A stretch of DNA of 64,000 nt. Source: Muscardinus avellanarius. Its lineage: Eukaryota; Chordata; Mammalia; Rodentia; Gliridae. Positions 20,901 to 32,587 of this stretch are shown one piece after another. The stretch is taken from NCBI GenBank assembly GCA_963383645.1, contig OY726571.1, forward strand, positions 82,947,388 to 83,011,387, read 5' to 3'. The position numbers and the translations under genes were made by a program. Each line of letters opens with the position of its first letter. The first letter of the stretch is position 1. The notes beneath the pieces are model-generated. The model did no database searches, was not told the DNA's origin, and worked only from the letters and a program-made list of their open reading frames with translations.

Positions 20901-23102
20901 AACATGCACCTGTAACTGGGAGGATAATCCTGTTGTGAGGGGTTTCCTTCATGCATCTCCCAATGATCTTCTCATCTTGTCTTTTGCTTTCTATTTGCCT
21001 TTGAGAGGGAGAAAAAATGAAGTGGGGAATGCTGAATGGGTCCACTACATCGTCCTGTGCCAGGCTGTGTCAAAGCTGCTCTGTTCAATCAGTAGTTAAT
21101 GGAGAGAGTTATTTCAGACAGTCTGAGATGAAATTTAGGTGCCTGGTTTGTTAAGCCAAGCCCAAGCTTATGAAACTCCAAATTGCTGGTTACAGTTAGA
21201 CTGTCTTACAGCAGAAAGACCTTACCGTGCACATCCCTGGAGTTTTATCCAACAAATTCACATCCACCACATCCACCTGGTAATTCTGAATCCAATAGCA
21301 ACAAAAGGACATCTTCTCCAAAACTGTGCATCCCAGGCCTGCTCCGGACTTCATACCCTGGGCCATTCTCATCTGAGGCAGGTGTCGGGGGTTCAGGGTG
21401 AGGACACCTGGGAAGCAAAGTTGCGAGGATTGATTAGAGACTGAGGTGGGGACCGTGCTTGGGCAGCCTTGCAGCTACTTTGGCTTGAAAGCATCTCTGT
21501 CCCCCTTCCCTCTCCTCTTGCTAAGGATTCGCCCCAGTGCGTGTCCTGCAGAGTTAATTGGCAGCAGCCAGCAGCAAGTCCTCCGGGAGACATCTTGGCT
21601 TTGACTTAAGGAGGTCTTGCGGTTTGATTCGAGGACAAATCTTGGACCACTGCCTCTCAGTGAACTTGCCCTCAGGATGCCGGAGGCACCCACGTGGGAG
21701 GTGAGGGGCCCTTGCTCGCTGGCTCCCACCTGGGGTAGAGCTGCCCCTCTTCCTCTCTGAATACAAGCTGCATCTGCGGATTCAAGCTCCAGCTGAGCCC
21801 CAGGCCAGCTGGGACCCGGATTGCACAGTCACCTTCTGCTGTCACCCTGCCAACTCAGCGTGGTGTTTGGAGGAGATTAATAGTTTCAGGGAGGGAAGTA
21901 TCAACACCCTTTGGGGTTAATAGTGCTGTCAGCTTTTGAGAGCAGCCCTACTTTTGCTTCCTTTTGGTCAGAGAAATGGAATATCCACCAAACGATCGCA
22001 GGAAGATTGGGAATGAGGTTGTGTGGCTATTCCCGGGATGCTGCAGAGAAGGTCGAAGTGAAGGGTGTCACATCCTGAGGTCTACGAAAGATGTTGTCGT
22101 GCCCTGTGGAGCAAGAGTAGGTTCTCCTTCTAGCTCCACCCCAGCTGTGAGCCCCGGAGGGCGTTTCCTATACTCATACTTGCCTCTCCCATTTTCTTTT
22201 CTGGTGCTGAGCTAACCAGATATAGAATAAACCCCACCTTCATTTGGATCAGCCAGGGGTAAAGCGCAAATAAATGACCGTGCCTCTAAACCAAAGCCCT
22301 TGTTGAAGTCATTTTTTTACTGTCAAATTCAAATGTTACTTACCAAACAGACAGAAACCCCCAAGGACCTCCTTAACCAACTGACAAAATTAATGAGTAG
22401 TAATCAACTTGTACCGGTTACTGCACAGGACACGTTCTTGATATTACTCTCGACTCCCATAACAAGCGCATATTGTAGGCTTCGTGCAGACTATAACAGA
22501 GCCTCGCAGGGTCACGTGATCATCAGGGGCAGACACGGGGGGAGACTCCTTCATCAGGAGTTCATCAGGCCCCAGATCCACACTCTCACCAGGAGTCCCA
22601 CCTTCTCCTCAGGGTCATGGTCAAGTATTGGGTTCAGACCCTATTTTAGTCTCTCAATTCTGTGCCATGAGGATATCATGCTATGCTCCTCAGAGGTCAT
22701 GGTTGGCTGTATCCCAGCCCAACTATAAGGAAGACAGAGACCGAATCGATGAAAAGCCCAAGCTTTGAAAGCCTGTACTCTACTGTCCTGAGAGCATTTG
22801 TTGAGTTGAGCAATCTTGGCAGGTGTGGGTGCAGGTGTGGGCGCGGGGCAGGTGCAGACCCAAGTGTTGCACACCTTGCTTTTTGGATGATTGGTGTTGG
22901 CTGCCTTCTTCATGGAAAAGGTGGTCATTTCAATTCACAGTTTTCCTGGCTTCCAATTTGAGCCAGAGAAGGCCAGAAAAATCCAGCCTGGTTGGAAGAG
23001 ACCATTTCACCGTGTACCATCCATGTCCTTTTCAAATGGCTAAGGCAGTGTTGAAACAGGAGAAAAACTGGTTTAGCTTCTCAAGTCCTCTGACTCATAT
23101 GT
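20901..23102. other. Intron 1, 2.2 kb with no repeat or gene recognised
   Basis: The longest stretch of intron 1 in which I recognise no element. The plus frame 22300-22728 (142 residues) and others have no domain, and I see no paired acceptor and donor around a conserved-looking frame. Old unrecognised repeats are possible. Confidence 0.5.
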
Positions 23103-23200
23103 TACAAAAAAAAAAAAAAAAAAAAGGAGCGGGGTGACTATTTGGCAGGAAGCCTAAGAGTTGGTCTCAATTAAAATGCTGAGTTTTTTTTTTTTTTTTA
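23103..23200. repeat. Poly-A run (23105-23125) and poly-T run (23185-23199)
   Basis: Two homopolymer runs about 60 bp apart. No complete SINE lies between them. Confidence 0.8.
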
Positions 23201-23299
23201 ATCCTTCATACTGTAAGGGTTTTGGACTGGAACAAAGGTGGTACTGATCCACTGACCATTAGATTAGGAATTGTCCAGGCTTGGTGGTAAATGAATTGT

Positions 23300-23475
23300 G
23301 AAGTTTTCTGGAGAGTCACGCATCCGGATGTCTCAGGTCCACCTGACACAGAAGCTGAGGAGACCTGGTCACTTCGGGTGTCTGGCTTGGTCACAAGCTT
23401 TTTTATTTTGAGCATGTGACTTTACCCTGCTGGGCTTTAGTTTGCTCATTAAAGTTAAAAGATTGACCATGATTT
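23300..23475 (+). mobile_element. MIR-like fragment
   Basis: agcatgtgactttaccctgc followed by tgggctttagtttgctcatt resembles the MIR core in sense orientation. Diverged. Confidence 0.45.
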
Positions 23476-23517
23476 TTTTCTAGCACTTTTGTACTTAAAA
23501 TTATCTTTAAAAATAAG

Positions 23518-23826
23518 ATACAGGTTAGTATCTCTTACCTGAATTTCCTGGGAACAGTGTGTTTCAGATTTGAAGTTTTGGGATTTGGGCCTTGGGTGGG
23601 GCCAAGTCAAAACAGGAAACTTCCTTCTGTTTCATATATACCTTACCCACATAGCCTGAAGGCAGTGTTATATGATATTTTTTTAACTTGCCTGTGGTTT
23701 GACTGTGCCCATCATGTGAAGTCAGACGTGGAATTTTCCACTTGTGGTTTCACTTCAGGGTTCACAGTTTTGGAATTTGGAGCATTTTGGATTTTGTATT
23801 TTCATGTTAAAAATGTGCAACCTGGA

Positions 23827-23830
<4 letters not shown>
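23518..23830. mobile_element. Tigger-like DNA element, second copy
   Basis: Left end tacaggttagtatctcttac; internal gtttcagatttgaagttttg and ttggaatttggagcattttg; right end aaaatgtgcaacctgga. Same class as 17949-18283 but in the opposite orientation. Confidence 0.75.

Positions 23831-23875
<45 letters not shown>
23829..23875. repeat. (TTG)n microsatellite
   Basis: About 15 TTG units at the tail side of the antisense ID that follows. Yields runs of Cys or Val in spurious frames. Confidence 0.97.
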
Positions 23876-23876
<1 letters not shown>

Positions 23877-23953
23877 CGTGGTGCCGGGCATCAAATTCAG
23901 GGCTTTGCACAAGCCAGGCAAGCACCCTCCTACTGAGCTGTATCCCCAGCTTA
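23876..23953 (-). mobile_element. ID SINE, antisense
   Basis: ggtgccgggcatcaaattca, then gccaggcaagcaccctccta, then gagctgtatccccagctt. Confidence 0.85.
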
Positions 23954-24224
23954 ATACTACCGTGTCTAATAGCTGCCGTCTGTTGAATACTTACTATTCA
24001 CAGACATTTCCCAAATTATTTTTGTTTAGTCACCATAACAATGAGATAACACCAAAGCCTGTCCTATTTTTACTACAATACTTCCTTGTACGTGAAGTGT
24101 ATTGCATACTTGGCAAGAGAAATGCTATAGAGCCTATAACAATTTAATATACACTAAAAATTTTGTCTGTTTGCATGAATTAGAGTTATTTCTTTGAATT
24201 TATTGGGGTGGGGTAGAATGTGTC

Positions 24225-24372
24225 TTTCACTCAGATCCAGGTTGACAGTCTACTTAAGAGGTCTCTGAGTAATTGCTTCACCTTCTTCTGGCCATGTGAG
24301 AAGTGTATGTAACATCTGCATGAGAGGGCTTGGTCAAAGGAGATAGCAGAATGCCTAGCATGTGGGAGGTTG
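24225..24372 (+). mobile_element. MIR fragment
   Basis: gagtaattgcttcaccttct, then gcatgagagggcttggtcaa, then agaatgcctagcatgtggga follow the order of a sense MIR. Confidence 0.5.
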
Positions 24373-24394
24373 TTTTTTATTTGATTGGTTTTTG

Positions 24395-24453
24395 TTTTAT
24401 ACTAGGGATTGAATCCAGGAGCATTCTACCTCCAGCTTACACACCCTCCAGCC

Positions 24454-24485
<32 letters not shown>

Positions 24486-24598
24486 CAGGGTCTTAGTAAA
24501 TTGCTGAGTCTGTCCTCAAAAGTCTGTCCTCAAATTTGTGATCCTCCTCTCTCAGGTTCCCAATTACGGGGATTACAGGCATGTGCACCACACCCAGC
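24395..24598 (-). mobile_element. B1-dID SINE, antisense
   Basis: ID half (tagggattgaatccaggagc), a long internal poly-T of about 28 in the linker, B1 half to caccacacccagc. Confidence 0.88.
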
Positions 24599-25071
24599 AA
24601 GCACACAGGAGATTCTTAACTAATCCTCTTCTTTTCTTCTCAGAGAACAACACTTAATTTATGTAATAGATCGGTTCTATGCAAAGCAGATTCCTCCTTG
24701 TTTGAAGTAAATTTTGCCTATATACAATTTTCTATTGGTTTTCATAATAAAACCATAACTATCTTTCCTGGGGGGGGTGGGGAAGATATCCACAGTGAAA
24801 AGTGGGTGGAAACATTTAAAAACTCTATTGCCAGTATAAATATCATATTTAGTGATTATGTTATAATTATCTAAATTGCATTTTATCAGAAGAAATCATT
24901 ATGGAGGGAAAAAGATTAAGAAGATAAAGAACGGGACACATGAATGCAAGCAAAGACAAGGTGCAGTCTGTATCTCTTTGTTCCAGGTGTTTGCTCAGGG
25001 GCAAGAATAGAGGAATAAGACATGGTCCCTTCCTTCAAGGAACTTACAGCCAGTGCAGGAAAACTTCCTAT
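24599..25071. other. Intron 1, no feature recognised
   Basis: AT-rich unique sequence. The phrase gacatggtcccttccttcaa near 25019 suggests a further old repeat I cannot name. Confidence 0.5.
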
Positions 25072-25302
25072 AATAGGCCAAATAGTAAATGATTTTGGCT
25101 TTGTGGGGCTGTGGGTCTTTGCAACAGCTGCACAAGTCTGCCATTGTAGCACATAAATAAGATAACAAACATGAAAGGTATAATACATAAATATTACAGA
25201 TAATTCATACAAGCAAGGTAGCTATGTGCCAATAAACCTTTATTTACAAAAACAAGTACAGGACCATGTTTGATTTCTGAACTAATGTTTACTAATCCTG
25301 AG
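25072..25302. mobile_element. hAT-Charlie-like MER element
   Basis: aggccaaatagtaaatgatt, then ggctttgtggggctgtgggt, then caataaacctttatttacaa and a decayed terminal repeat. The same class recurs, better preserved, at 46722-46917. The family name is not resolved. Confidence 0.65.
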
Positions 25303-26549
25303 TTAGTGGAAGACAGACTTGGAAATGGGCAATTATATTATATTTTGATAATCTAGGTGTTTATCATGAGTACAGCATGTTATAGAAGCAAAGAGAGGGG
25401 CCCTGGTCTGGGAGAAGATTCCCCTCAGTTGAGTTAATTAAACTTGGTAGGAACGTGTACATTTCTAACTTTGTACCCCTTTTTCTTTTCACTTACTCAT
25501 GAGCTTACAAGGTAACATAAGTTCTCTGAAAGAAGCAAAGTGCAAGAAGTACAGAAAGTTTGCCCCCTTCCACTGACAGGTGATATACCATGTTCAGCAA
25601 ATCTGGCTAAAGAGAGACTTACCCTTTGAAGTAGGTGCTGAGCCTACTTCAAAGGGCTCAGGAAGGAGTGAGTGTATCACAGGGGTGGGTATGAGAAACA
25701 ATTTGAGAGAAGAACCAGAGGCTCTTTGGGAGTTGGTGAGGACTTTGGCGTGACTGTGTCACAGAAGAGGTTGGCAGTAGGGGGTGATAATGAGAGAGAG
25801 TAAGAGGAGTTTATGGGGCACGAGCTTGTGAATAGGAAGTGGGGTACTCAGGTCATGAAGAGAACTGAACAGGGCCATGCTGCATCAAGACCACAGCCCG
25901 TGGCAGTGAGAAATACAGAAGTGCTTGTTTTCAGCCAAACACGATGCTTTTCTTCTGCCCTCAAGTTCTCTCCATGATTAATCACTGGGTCATTCAGTTC
26001 TTCCTATTCCAAGGATTCCCTGGTGCTACTGTCAGGAGATCCCCACACCTGGATTCTTTCCAGAATGAGTGGGGAGATCTTAAATGATAATATGTGTTTG
26101 TGCATGTGTTAGACTAGAAGGTATCTTCCCTATACTCTGGAAGCATAGGAAAATAATGTTTGTCTTTCTCAAATGAACTCTGTTCAATTTACTTTATGTA
26201 CATATATAAAATTATACATATATTTATATTTACATACATAAAATGCTTACTTTATGTATTTATATACTGTATGTATAAGTATTGTATGCTAGAAGCATGT
26301 GTGTTGATTTCACTTAGGGCATCAGTAGCCTCTCTTTTGATACTTACGGCTCTGTAGGGTTGACTTCTTTCCCTCCCTCTCCCTTTTCTTTCCTTCACTG
26401 GCCTCTTTATCAGGCTTGCTCTTAAGTTCCCTTCTTAGAGGTAGTTAGTTAGTGATGGTCATTAGTAAAATATCCACTGCAGAGTTTGAAAGATTCTCCA
26501 AGATTTTGGTTAAAGGAGGGCATTTTTTTTTATTAATAATCTCTGCATA
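25303..26549. other. Intron 1, no gene recognised; TA-rich at 26195-26280
   Basis: Unique sequence. The TA-rich part gives the Tyr/Ile-rich frame 26160-26357, which is not a gene. Confidence 0.55.
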
Positions 26550-26728
26550 GCTGAGCTCAGTATTCCACCCCTATTATCCCAGTCCTTGGGAGTCTGACAC
26601 AGGAGGATTATAAATTGGAGGCTAATCCTGGCAACTCAGTGAGACCCTATTGGGAAATAAAAAAATAAAAAGAGTCATGGGTGTAGCACAGTGGTAGAGC
26701 ATTTTGGGTTCAATTGCCAGTACCACAA
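26550..26728 (+). mobile_element. B1-dID SINE
   Basis: Diverged B1 half (ccagtccttgggagtctgac), linker aataaaaaaataaaaaga, ID half (gtgtagcacagtggtagagc) to gccagtaccac. Its tail is the ATC/GTC microsatellite. Confidence 0.88.
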
Positions 26729-26827
26729 ATATCATCATCATCGTCGTCATCATCATCGTCATCGTCATCATCATCATCATCGTCATCATCATCGTCGTCG
26801 TCGTCATCATCTTCTTCATCATCATCT
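26729..26827. repeat. (ATC/GTC)n trinucleotide array
   Basis: About 33 in-phase triplets, mixing ATC and GTC with two TTC, and no frame break. It reads as His/Arg or Met/Thr repeats in frames 26691-26894 (plus) and 26622-26825 (minus). Confidence 0.97.
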
Positions 26828-27532
26828 CTGTAACCTTATGGGTATCTATTCAACTTCCCTAAATGTCACAGAGGAGTCTACACCAAATGATTAAGAACAT
26901 TCCATGATACATAGCTCTGCTTAGAATCATACGCATCTTTGTTTCCTTTAAGACAAAGTAAATGAAAGAAAAGAAAAAGTAAGGGAAAAGTGATTCCCTC
27001 TATTGTTTTCCCAGAGATAGCCCCACATCAGCTCAACTGAGGGTATGTTCTCTTGGTTATCTTTCTGTTTATTTTGTAAATTCTCCTGGAAAGTAGTTCC
27101 ACATCCCTGGCCCTTCGAACAAGGCCAGATTCCCTCAGAGTTGGAAAGCCCCACTGGCATTAATAAATAATGCAGAGCAGTTTCCACTTCTCCAACACCA
27201 AAAAGCTGCACTTTGAAGAAGAGAAGCAGGCAATCGGACTTAAATTTGAAGAGAAAGAGATGAAAAATAGATCATAGCTTAGGGTTCAGAACGAATCTAA
27301 AATTACACATAAATCATAAAAATGGCACTCCGTAAAGTTGCCAAGAGTACTGACCAGCTTTAAGGCTGTGGCTTTGGAGCCAGTTTCTTGTAAGAGACTC
27401 AGGTTTGCTAGGCGGGGCGGATTGCCCTCTAGCTTGGAGAGGCTTGCAAATCAACTTTTTTTCAACAATTCCCTTTAACATGCCATGGTAAGTCTTTTGG
27501 CACTTAGAAAAGAATGAAAGTAGCTAAATAGA
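26828..27532. other. Intron 1, no feature recognised
   Basis: Unique AT-leaning sequence. Confidence 0.5.
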
Positions 27533-27646
27533 AGGCATAGTGGCACACACCATGATCCCAGTACTTGGGAGGGGAGACGGAAAGATTGCAACGTTGAAGG
27601 CCAGCCTTGACAACCTAGAGAGACTCTGCTTCAAAATAAAAACAAA
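27533..27646 (+). mobile_element. B1 monomer
   Basis: gcatagtggcacacaccatg, then agtacttgggaggggagacg, then ttcaaaataaaaacaa. It lacks an ID half because the next SINE starts in its tail. Confidence 0.85.
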
Positions 27647-27647
27647 T

Positions 27648-27860
27648 ATGGTGGCGCACGCTTGTAATCCCAGCATTCGGGAGGCTCAGACGGGGGGATC
27701 GTTGTTTGCGGACAGCCTCCGCTACTTAGTGAGGCCCTCTGCAACTTAGTGAGGCCCTGTTTCAAAATAAAGAATTAAAAAAAAATAGGGCAGGGGGTGT
27801 AGCTTGGAGGTTGAATGCCCTGGGGGTTCCATCCCCAGACCCGCCCCCCCCCAAAAAAAA
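27648..27860 (+). mobile_element. B1-dID SINE
   Basis: tggtggcgcacgcttgtaat, linker, ID half (gggtgtagcttggaggttga) to catccccagaccc, short C run and A tail. Confidence 0.93.
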
Positions 27861-28879
27861 GGAAAAGTTAAGAAGCCATTTGAATAGCAATTAACAACAA
27901 CAAAGAGAAGAGAAGAGAGAAACCAAACAACAACAATAAAAGTATAAAGAAAAAAAAACAATCTCTCCAGAGTACCTGGCAAGGATCTTTATTATGTCAT
28001 TTAAGGAAGCTTGCAAAGATGCCAGCTCCAATTGGCACTTGTGTTGGCTACCGTTGACAGTGAGCCTCCCAAAATTGGAGGATGAGCTGAGAGAGAAAAA
28101 AGCAGAGAGCAATTTGAGGTTTTTCAAATCATGCGGTATATCTTGAATTTTGATGGAGTCTTTTAAAGAATCCGTGTGCCCCTAGATTAAGAAAAAAAAA
28201 AAAAGTCCTGAGGGATGCCGGGTAGCTTAGGCTGCCTCGGTGTTGAGAAGCTAATTGTAGCTAACGTGCTTCGTCAGTTCAGCTTAACGTGCTTGTTCCT
28301 TTTGTCTGTCTTTGATGGATCTTCTAGGGTGGGGCTCTGTGTGCACAAGTGTGAGTGTGTATGTGTGTGTGTTCCTGCCACTTCTACCGTCTCTAGTTAA
28401 AAAACCGCGATGCACAGCAAATGCAGAGTGTGTGAAGCACTGGTTCAGGAGAGGCTGCCGGAATGCTATTTTTTTTTTGGGGGGGGGGAAGTACTAACTC
28501 CATATTCCTTTAAATTCTAGCGACCCAGTCAAGAATTTTGTTTCACTTAAGCCTTTGAAATTTTAAGCAGTGTTATCCTCTTTGTAGTACCAAGCTGAAT
28601 CAGTTCCTTTTTATCTCAACTGACTATGCCCAGGGTGAGAACAGCCACTCTGTTCAGTGATTGGTAAAACCCTAGTGTTTGCTAATGGAGCCAGCTCAGG
28701 TGGGGATCTCCTCTTCAAACAGTGAAACTTTGGGGGAAATTTCTATTCAGTGCCCTGAAAAACACTTCTCGATTTAGGCAATGAACATTAGCATAAATAA
28801 ACTTCAGGCTATGAAGACATGTTTTATTCCAAGCCACTTTATTTTTTCTTCTTTGTAAAATAAAAAATATATATATATT
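27861..28879. other. Intron 1, no gene recognised
   Basis: Unique sequence with a TG-rich patch (28350-28375) and a T-run joined to a G-run near 28470-28488. Confidence 0.5.
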
Positions 28880-28998
28880 TCTTGGGGTGGAATCATGAGG
28901 TATTGCCCAGGCTGGTCTGGCATTCTTGGACCCAAGCTATTTTCCCACCTCAGCTTCCCAAGTAGCTAGGAGTACAGGTGTGTACAACTAGCCAAGCT
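28880..28998 (-). mobile_element. B1/7SL-type monomer, antisense
   Basis: gcccaggctggtctggcatt, then cacctcagcttcccaagtag, then aggagtacaggtgtgtac is a reversed 7SL-derived monomer of an older, more Alu-like form than the neighbours. Confidence 0.78.
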
Positions 28999-29003
28999 CA
29001 ATT

Positions 29004-29214
29004 TTTTTTTTTTTTTGCATTACTGGAGATGAAACCCAGGGGCATTTTAACTCCAAGTTACACCCCCAGCCCTATTTTTTTATTCTTTATTTTGACAAGG
29101 TCTCACTAAGTTGCAGAGGGCCTCACTAAGTAGCTGTGGCTGTCTACAAACTGGGATCCTCCTGTCTCAGCCTCCCAAATGCTGGGATTACAAGTGTGCC
29201 CCACCACGCCCGGC
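29004..29214 (-). mobile_element. B1-dID SINE, antisense
   Basis: Poly-T, ID half (actggagatgaaacccaggg), linker, B1 half to caccacgcccggct. Complete. Confidence 0.93.
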
Positions 29215-29252
29215 TTCCCAGCTCTACTTTCTAATTTTACTTATTTATTTTT

Positions 29253-29333
29253 ATTTTTTTGGTGCTAGGGATTGAATTCATAGCATCACACCTACCAGGC
29301 AAGTGTTCTACCACTGAATTATACCCCTGGCTC
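29253..29333 (-). mobile_element. ID SINE, antisense
   Basis: ggtgctagggattgaattca, then ctaccaggcaagtgttctac, then gaattatacccctggct. Confidence 0.88.
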
Positions 29334-30124
29334 TATTTAAAAAACACAAAACAAACTGTTGACACCAACCATTTCATGACAACTTCCTCCAGGCCTAATG
29401 CAAAATTAGGATTTTGCAAAAATTATATTGCTGAAAAGTTAAAAAGTTTTGCCTCTGTTGGATTTTTTTTAAAAAATAATTTCATTGTATTCTCACCACC
29501 ACACTTGGGGTTTTCCTCATGTTTTAGAATTCACATTTTAATTGTGGAAAGCTTGGAAATGTCAAGACAATATAATATGGAAACTGAAACTCAGTCCTGA
29601 TTTTCTACTCTCACTTTTGGTATTTTGAGGTATCGTCTTCTAATTTTCCCTGTCTATGCAAACACCCCTTGTATTTACTTTTCCCTCATTCTGAGCCTTG
29701 GTCATACCATTGTATCATGAGCCTTGTTCTCAGTCCTTAAGTATCAAAAGCAGAATTTCTAATGGCTGTAGAGTCTCACTGGACATTTACTCAGGTTCTC
29801 CCATTTTGCTCTTCATGAGTGGATACCACCGCATGGGGACCTCCGAGGGCATCTCTGATGCATAGAAGTTTTAAGTAATAATTAAAATTGATGATAAAGT
29901 AATAACAGTTAAACTGTTATAAAATCAACCACCCATTTCTTTAGGTATTTTCTCCCTTAGTTTTTGTCCATAGAGATTCCAGTCCCATAGTCAGATAATC
30001 TATTTTCTTCCATTTTTTTCAAGGTTCTTGTCTTACACTTTAGTTTATTATAGGATTTATTATTGCTTCAAGTTCTTTTCCTTGCCTTTCATCTATTTTC
30101 CATCTCAGAAATTTTGTTAGTTAC

Positions 30125-30127
<3 letters not shown>
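29334..30127. other. Intron 1, no feature recognised
   Basis: AT-rich unique sequence. The 113-residue frame 29259-29600 begins inside the ID element and has no domain. Confidence 0.5.

Positions 30128-30178
<51 letters not shown>
30128..30178. repeat. (TG)n microsatellite
   Basis: About 50 bp of TG at the tail side of an antisense B1-dID. Confidence 0.97.
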
Positions 30179-30179
<1 letters not shown>

Positions 30180-30376
30180 TACGGGGGATGAAACCCAGAG
30201 GCCTTCTACCTCCAATCTACACCCCAACCATATTTTATTCTTTTATTTTGAAATAGGGTCTCACTAAGTTAAGGAAAGTCTCAACCTACTTGCTGAGGCT
30301 GTCCTCAAACCTGAGAGCCTTCTGTCTCAGCCTCTCAAGTACTAGGATTCAATGTATGCACTACCACCCCCAGGTT
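30179..30376 (-). mobile_element. B1-dID SINE, antisense
   Basis: gtacgggggatgaaacccag, linker tattttattcttttattt, B1 half to cactaccacccccag. Confidence 0.88.
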
Positions 30377-30439
30377 CATTAGTTTCCTCGATAAATAGTT
30401 GTCTTCTCTATCAAGTCTAACAATTGGAATTTCTTTTCC

Positions 30440-30642
30440 AGTAGTATTAGAGAGTGAACTCAGGGGGATTCTGCCTCTGAGCTACACCCCCAGCCTTTAA
30501 AAAATTTTTTTTGTTTTGAAATAGGGTCTCACTAAGTTGCTAAAAGTTTCGCTGCATTGCTGAGGCCGGCCTCTAACCCATGATTCTCTTGTCTCAGCCT
30601 TCCAAGAACTGGGATTATAGGTATGCTCTATCACATCCAGCT
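30440..30642 (-). mobile_element. B1-dID SINE, antisense
   Basis: agtattagagagtgaactca, then gagctacacccccagccttt, linker, B1 half to tatcacatccagctg. Confidence 0.9.
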
Positions 30643-30644
30643 GC

Positions 30645-30853
30645 CGATTTTTATTTTATTTTATTTTTTGGTGGTACTGGGGTTCCTGGAAGCCCTTCTA
30701 CCTCCGGGCTACACTCCCAGACCTATTTTATATTTTTTATTTGGAAACAGGGTCTCCTAAGCCAGCGCGCGCAGCTGGCTTCGAACCTGTGCGATCCTCC
30801 TGTCTCTGCCTCCCAAGCGCGGGGATTACAAGCGTGCGCCACCACGCCCGGCT
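30645..30853 (-). mobile_element. B1-dID SINE, hairpin subfamily, antisense
   Basis: ID half (gtggtactggggttcctgga) and B1 half with a perfect 8-bp inverted repeat AAGCCAGC (30759-30766) and GCTGGCTT (30774-30781). The end caccacgcccggctg is unmutated. Looks young. Confidence 0.95.
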
Positions 30854-31404
30854 GCTGATTTTTTTAAAACAATATAATTTTTATTTTTGCAGTCCATCTT
30901 TAAATATATATTTTAAATATTTATATTAAATATATTTTATATTAAACATATATTTTTATGTATACTTATTTTTGTACATATGTACAAAAATCATCTACTG
31001 GATTTGGCTATAACCTCTGTCTTTCCTTTTCTTTTCTCTTTTTAACAGAACATGTAGCAAATAGCATGCAGCATATAAGGCAGACACACATTTCAGATGT
31101 TTGTCTCACCATTTAGTCCTGGCTCAAGGCTTCATATGACATCACCGTAGATATAGTTCCTGATGGGAGAATAATGGCAAAGAAGGCGAAGCCAGGATTA
31201 CGAAATGGGGCAATGACTTGACCACTTTTATGATCTTGTTAAACTGCTGATGAAGTGTTAACATGCTTCATTAAAGGACCGTGTCCATTGTTCTCTGGGG
31301 AATGGATTTGCAGGAGGCCGCAGTTAACCCAAGGAGACTCTTGTGTTAGTTCAGGAGAGCGGGGATGGTGACTCGGCCACGTTATACCTTCCAAATTCCA
31401 TACT
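30854..31404. other. Intron 1, AT-rich then unique
   Basis: 30895-30990 is TA-rich. The rest is unrecognised. Confidence 0.5.
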
Positions 31405-31420
31405 AAGAAATTTAATCAGG

Positions 31421-31636
31421 GAGGGTGCATGCTTATAATCCCTGCGCTTGGGAGGCTGAGACAGGAGGATCACACAGGTTCGAAGCCAGCCTCAGCTACT
31501 TAGTGAGGCTCTCAGCAACTTAGTGACACCCTGTTTCCAAATAAAATAGAAAAAAAAAATAGGTCTGGGAGTATAGCCCAGAGGTAGAAAGCCTCTGGGT
31601 TCCACCCCGAGTACCACCAAAAAAAAAAAAAAAAAA
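31421..31636 (+). mobile_element. B1-dID SINE, intermediate subfamily, with perfect TSD
   Basis: Short at the 5' end. Perfect 16-bp target duplication aagaaatttaatcagg at 31405-31420 and 31637-31652. The ID half is of the hairpin-subfamily type (ggtctgggagtatagcccag), but the B1 half keeps the ancestral cagcctcagctacttagtga. Confidence 0.97.
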
Positions 31637-31652
31637 AAGAAATTTAATCAGG

Positions 31653-32361
31653 TAATGGAGTTCAACATGCAAATAACAGAAACCACTCTGGATATTTTTC
31701 AGGAATGAATATGGGGAGACAAGGCTTTCTAAATTGCTGGAGTCACTGCAGGCTGGGATCTTGGATGGATCCGCTGCAGATGGTCTAGAGCTAGCCCGCC
31801 CAGTGTTGCAGTTAGGAGCCTGGGAATCAGGAAGTTGCCACCCCCACCCCTGGCTCCAAGATCACACTTCCTTAGCCACTGCCAGCACTCTTGGCTCTGA
31901 GACCACCCAGTCCCTGCCAGATCTGACCAGCAAAATGGATGTCCCACTTATCCCCCCCCCCCTTAACATTCTTCCTCATTCAGGGAAGCCCAGAAACTAG
32001 AATTAGGTTTAAACACTGGGAGTTGCTTTAGGGTGTGCATCTGATTGGCAGACCCTAAATCATACTTGAAACCCTGGTTGTAAGGGAATCCAGAAGTGTT
32101 ACTTTTACCCTCCCATCTGCGCTAGAGACACACACAAGAGCGGTTGGAATCTCAGATTAGAAGTGAATGCCTACCACACCCCAGAAGTTAGGTTGTCCAG
32201 AGCAGCAATGAGGCACGGGAGGGGGGGGGGGGGCGTCTCTTCAGGATATAGTAAAAGGTCGAATCTGCTGGAATTGGCCATTGACTTGGTGGAAAGTGAC
32301 CGTGGGATAAGAAGGGGGAGGTGACCAGGAAATGTTCTGGTCTTATACTTTTTAGAACATC
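31653..32361. other. Intron 1, no gene recognised
   Basis: Unique sequence with a C run (31955-31964) and a G run (32220-32233). Confidence 0.5.
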
Positions 32362-32375
32362 TCTCTAGATTTTTT

Positions 32376-32573
32376 TTTTTTTTCCTCTCGGTACCGGGGA
32401 TGAAATCCAGGGGCATTCGACCTCCGAGCAACACCCCTCCCGCCCTATTTTTTAATTCTTTTTATTTTGAAAGAGTCTCACTAAATTGCAGAGGGCCTCA
32501 CTAAGTAGCTGAGGCTATCCACGAACCGCGATCCTCCGGTCTCAGCCTCCACGGGTGCCACCATGTCCGGCCT
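32376..32573 (-). mobile_element. B1-dID SINE, antisense, with TSD
   Basis: Poly-T, ID half (ggtaccggggatgaaatcca), B1 half to caccatgtccggcc. Target duplication tctctagatttttt at 32362-32375 and 32574-32587. Confidence 0.94.
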
Positions 32574-32587
32574 TCTCTAGATTTTTT

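Noticed and set aside
23557..24147. 196-residue plus-strand frame with a Cys run
   Set aside because: It crosses a Tigger-like element, the (TTG)n microsatellite and an ID SINE.
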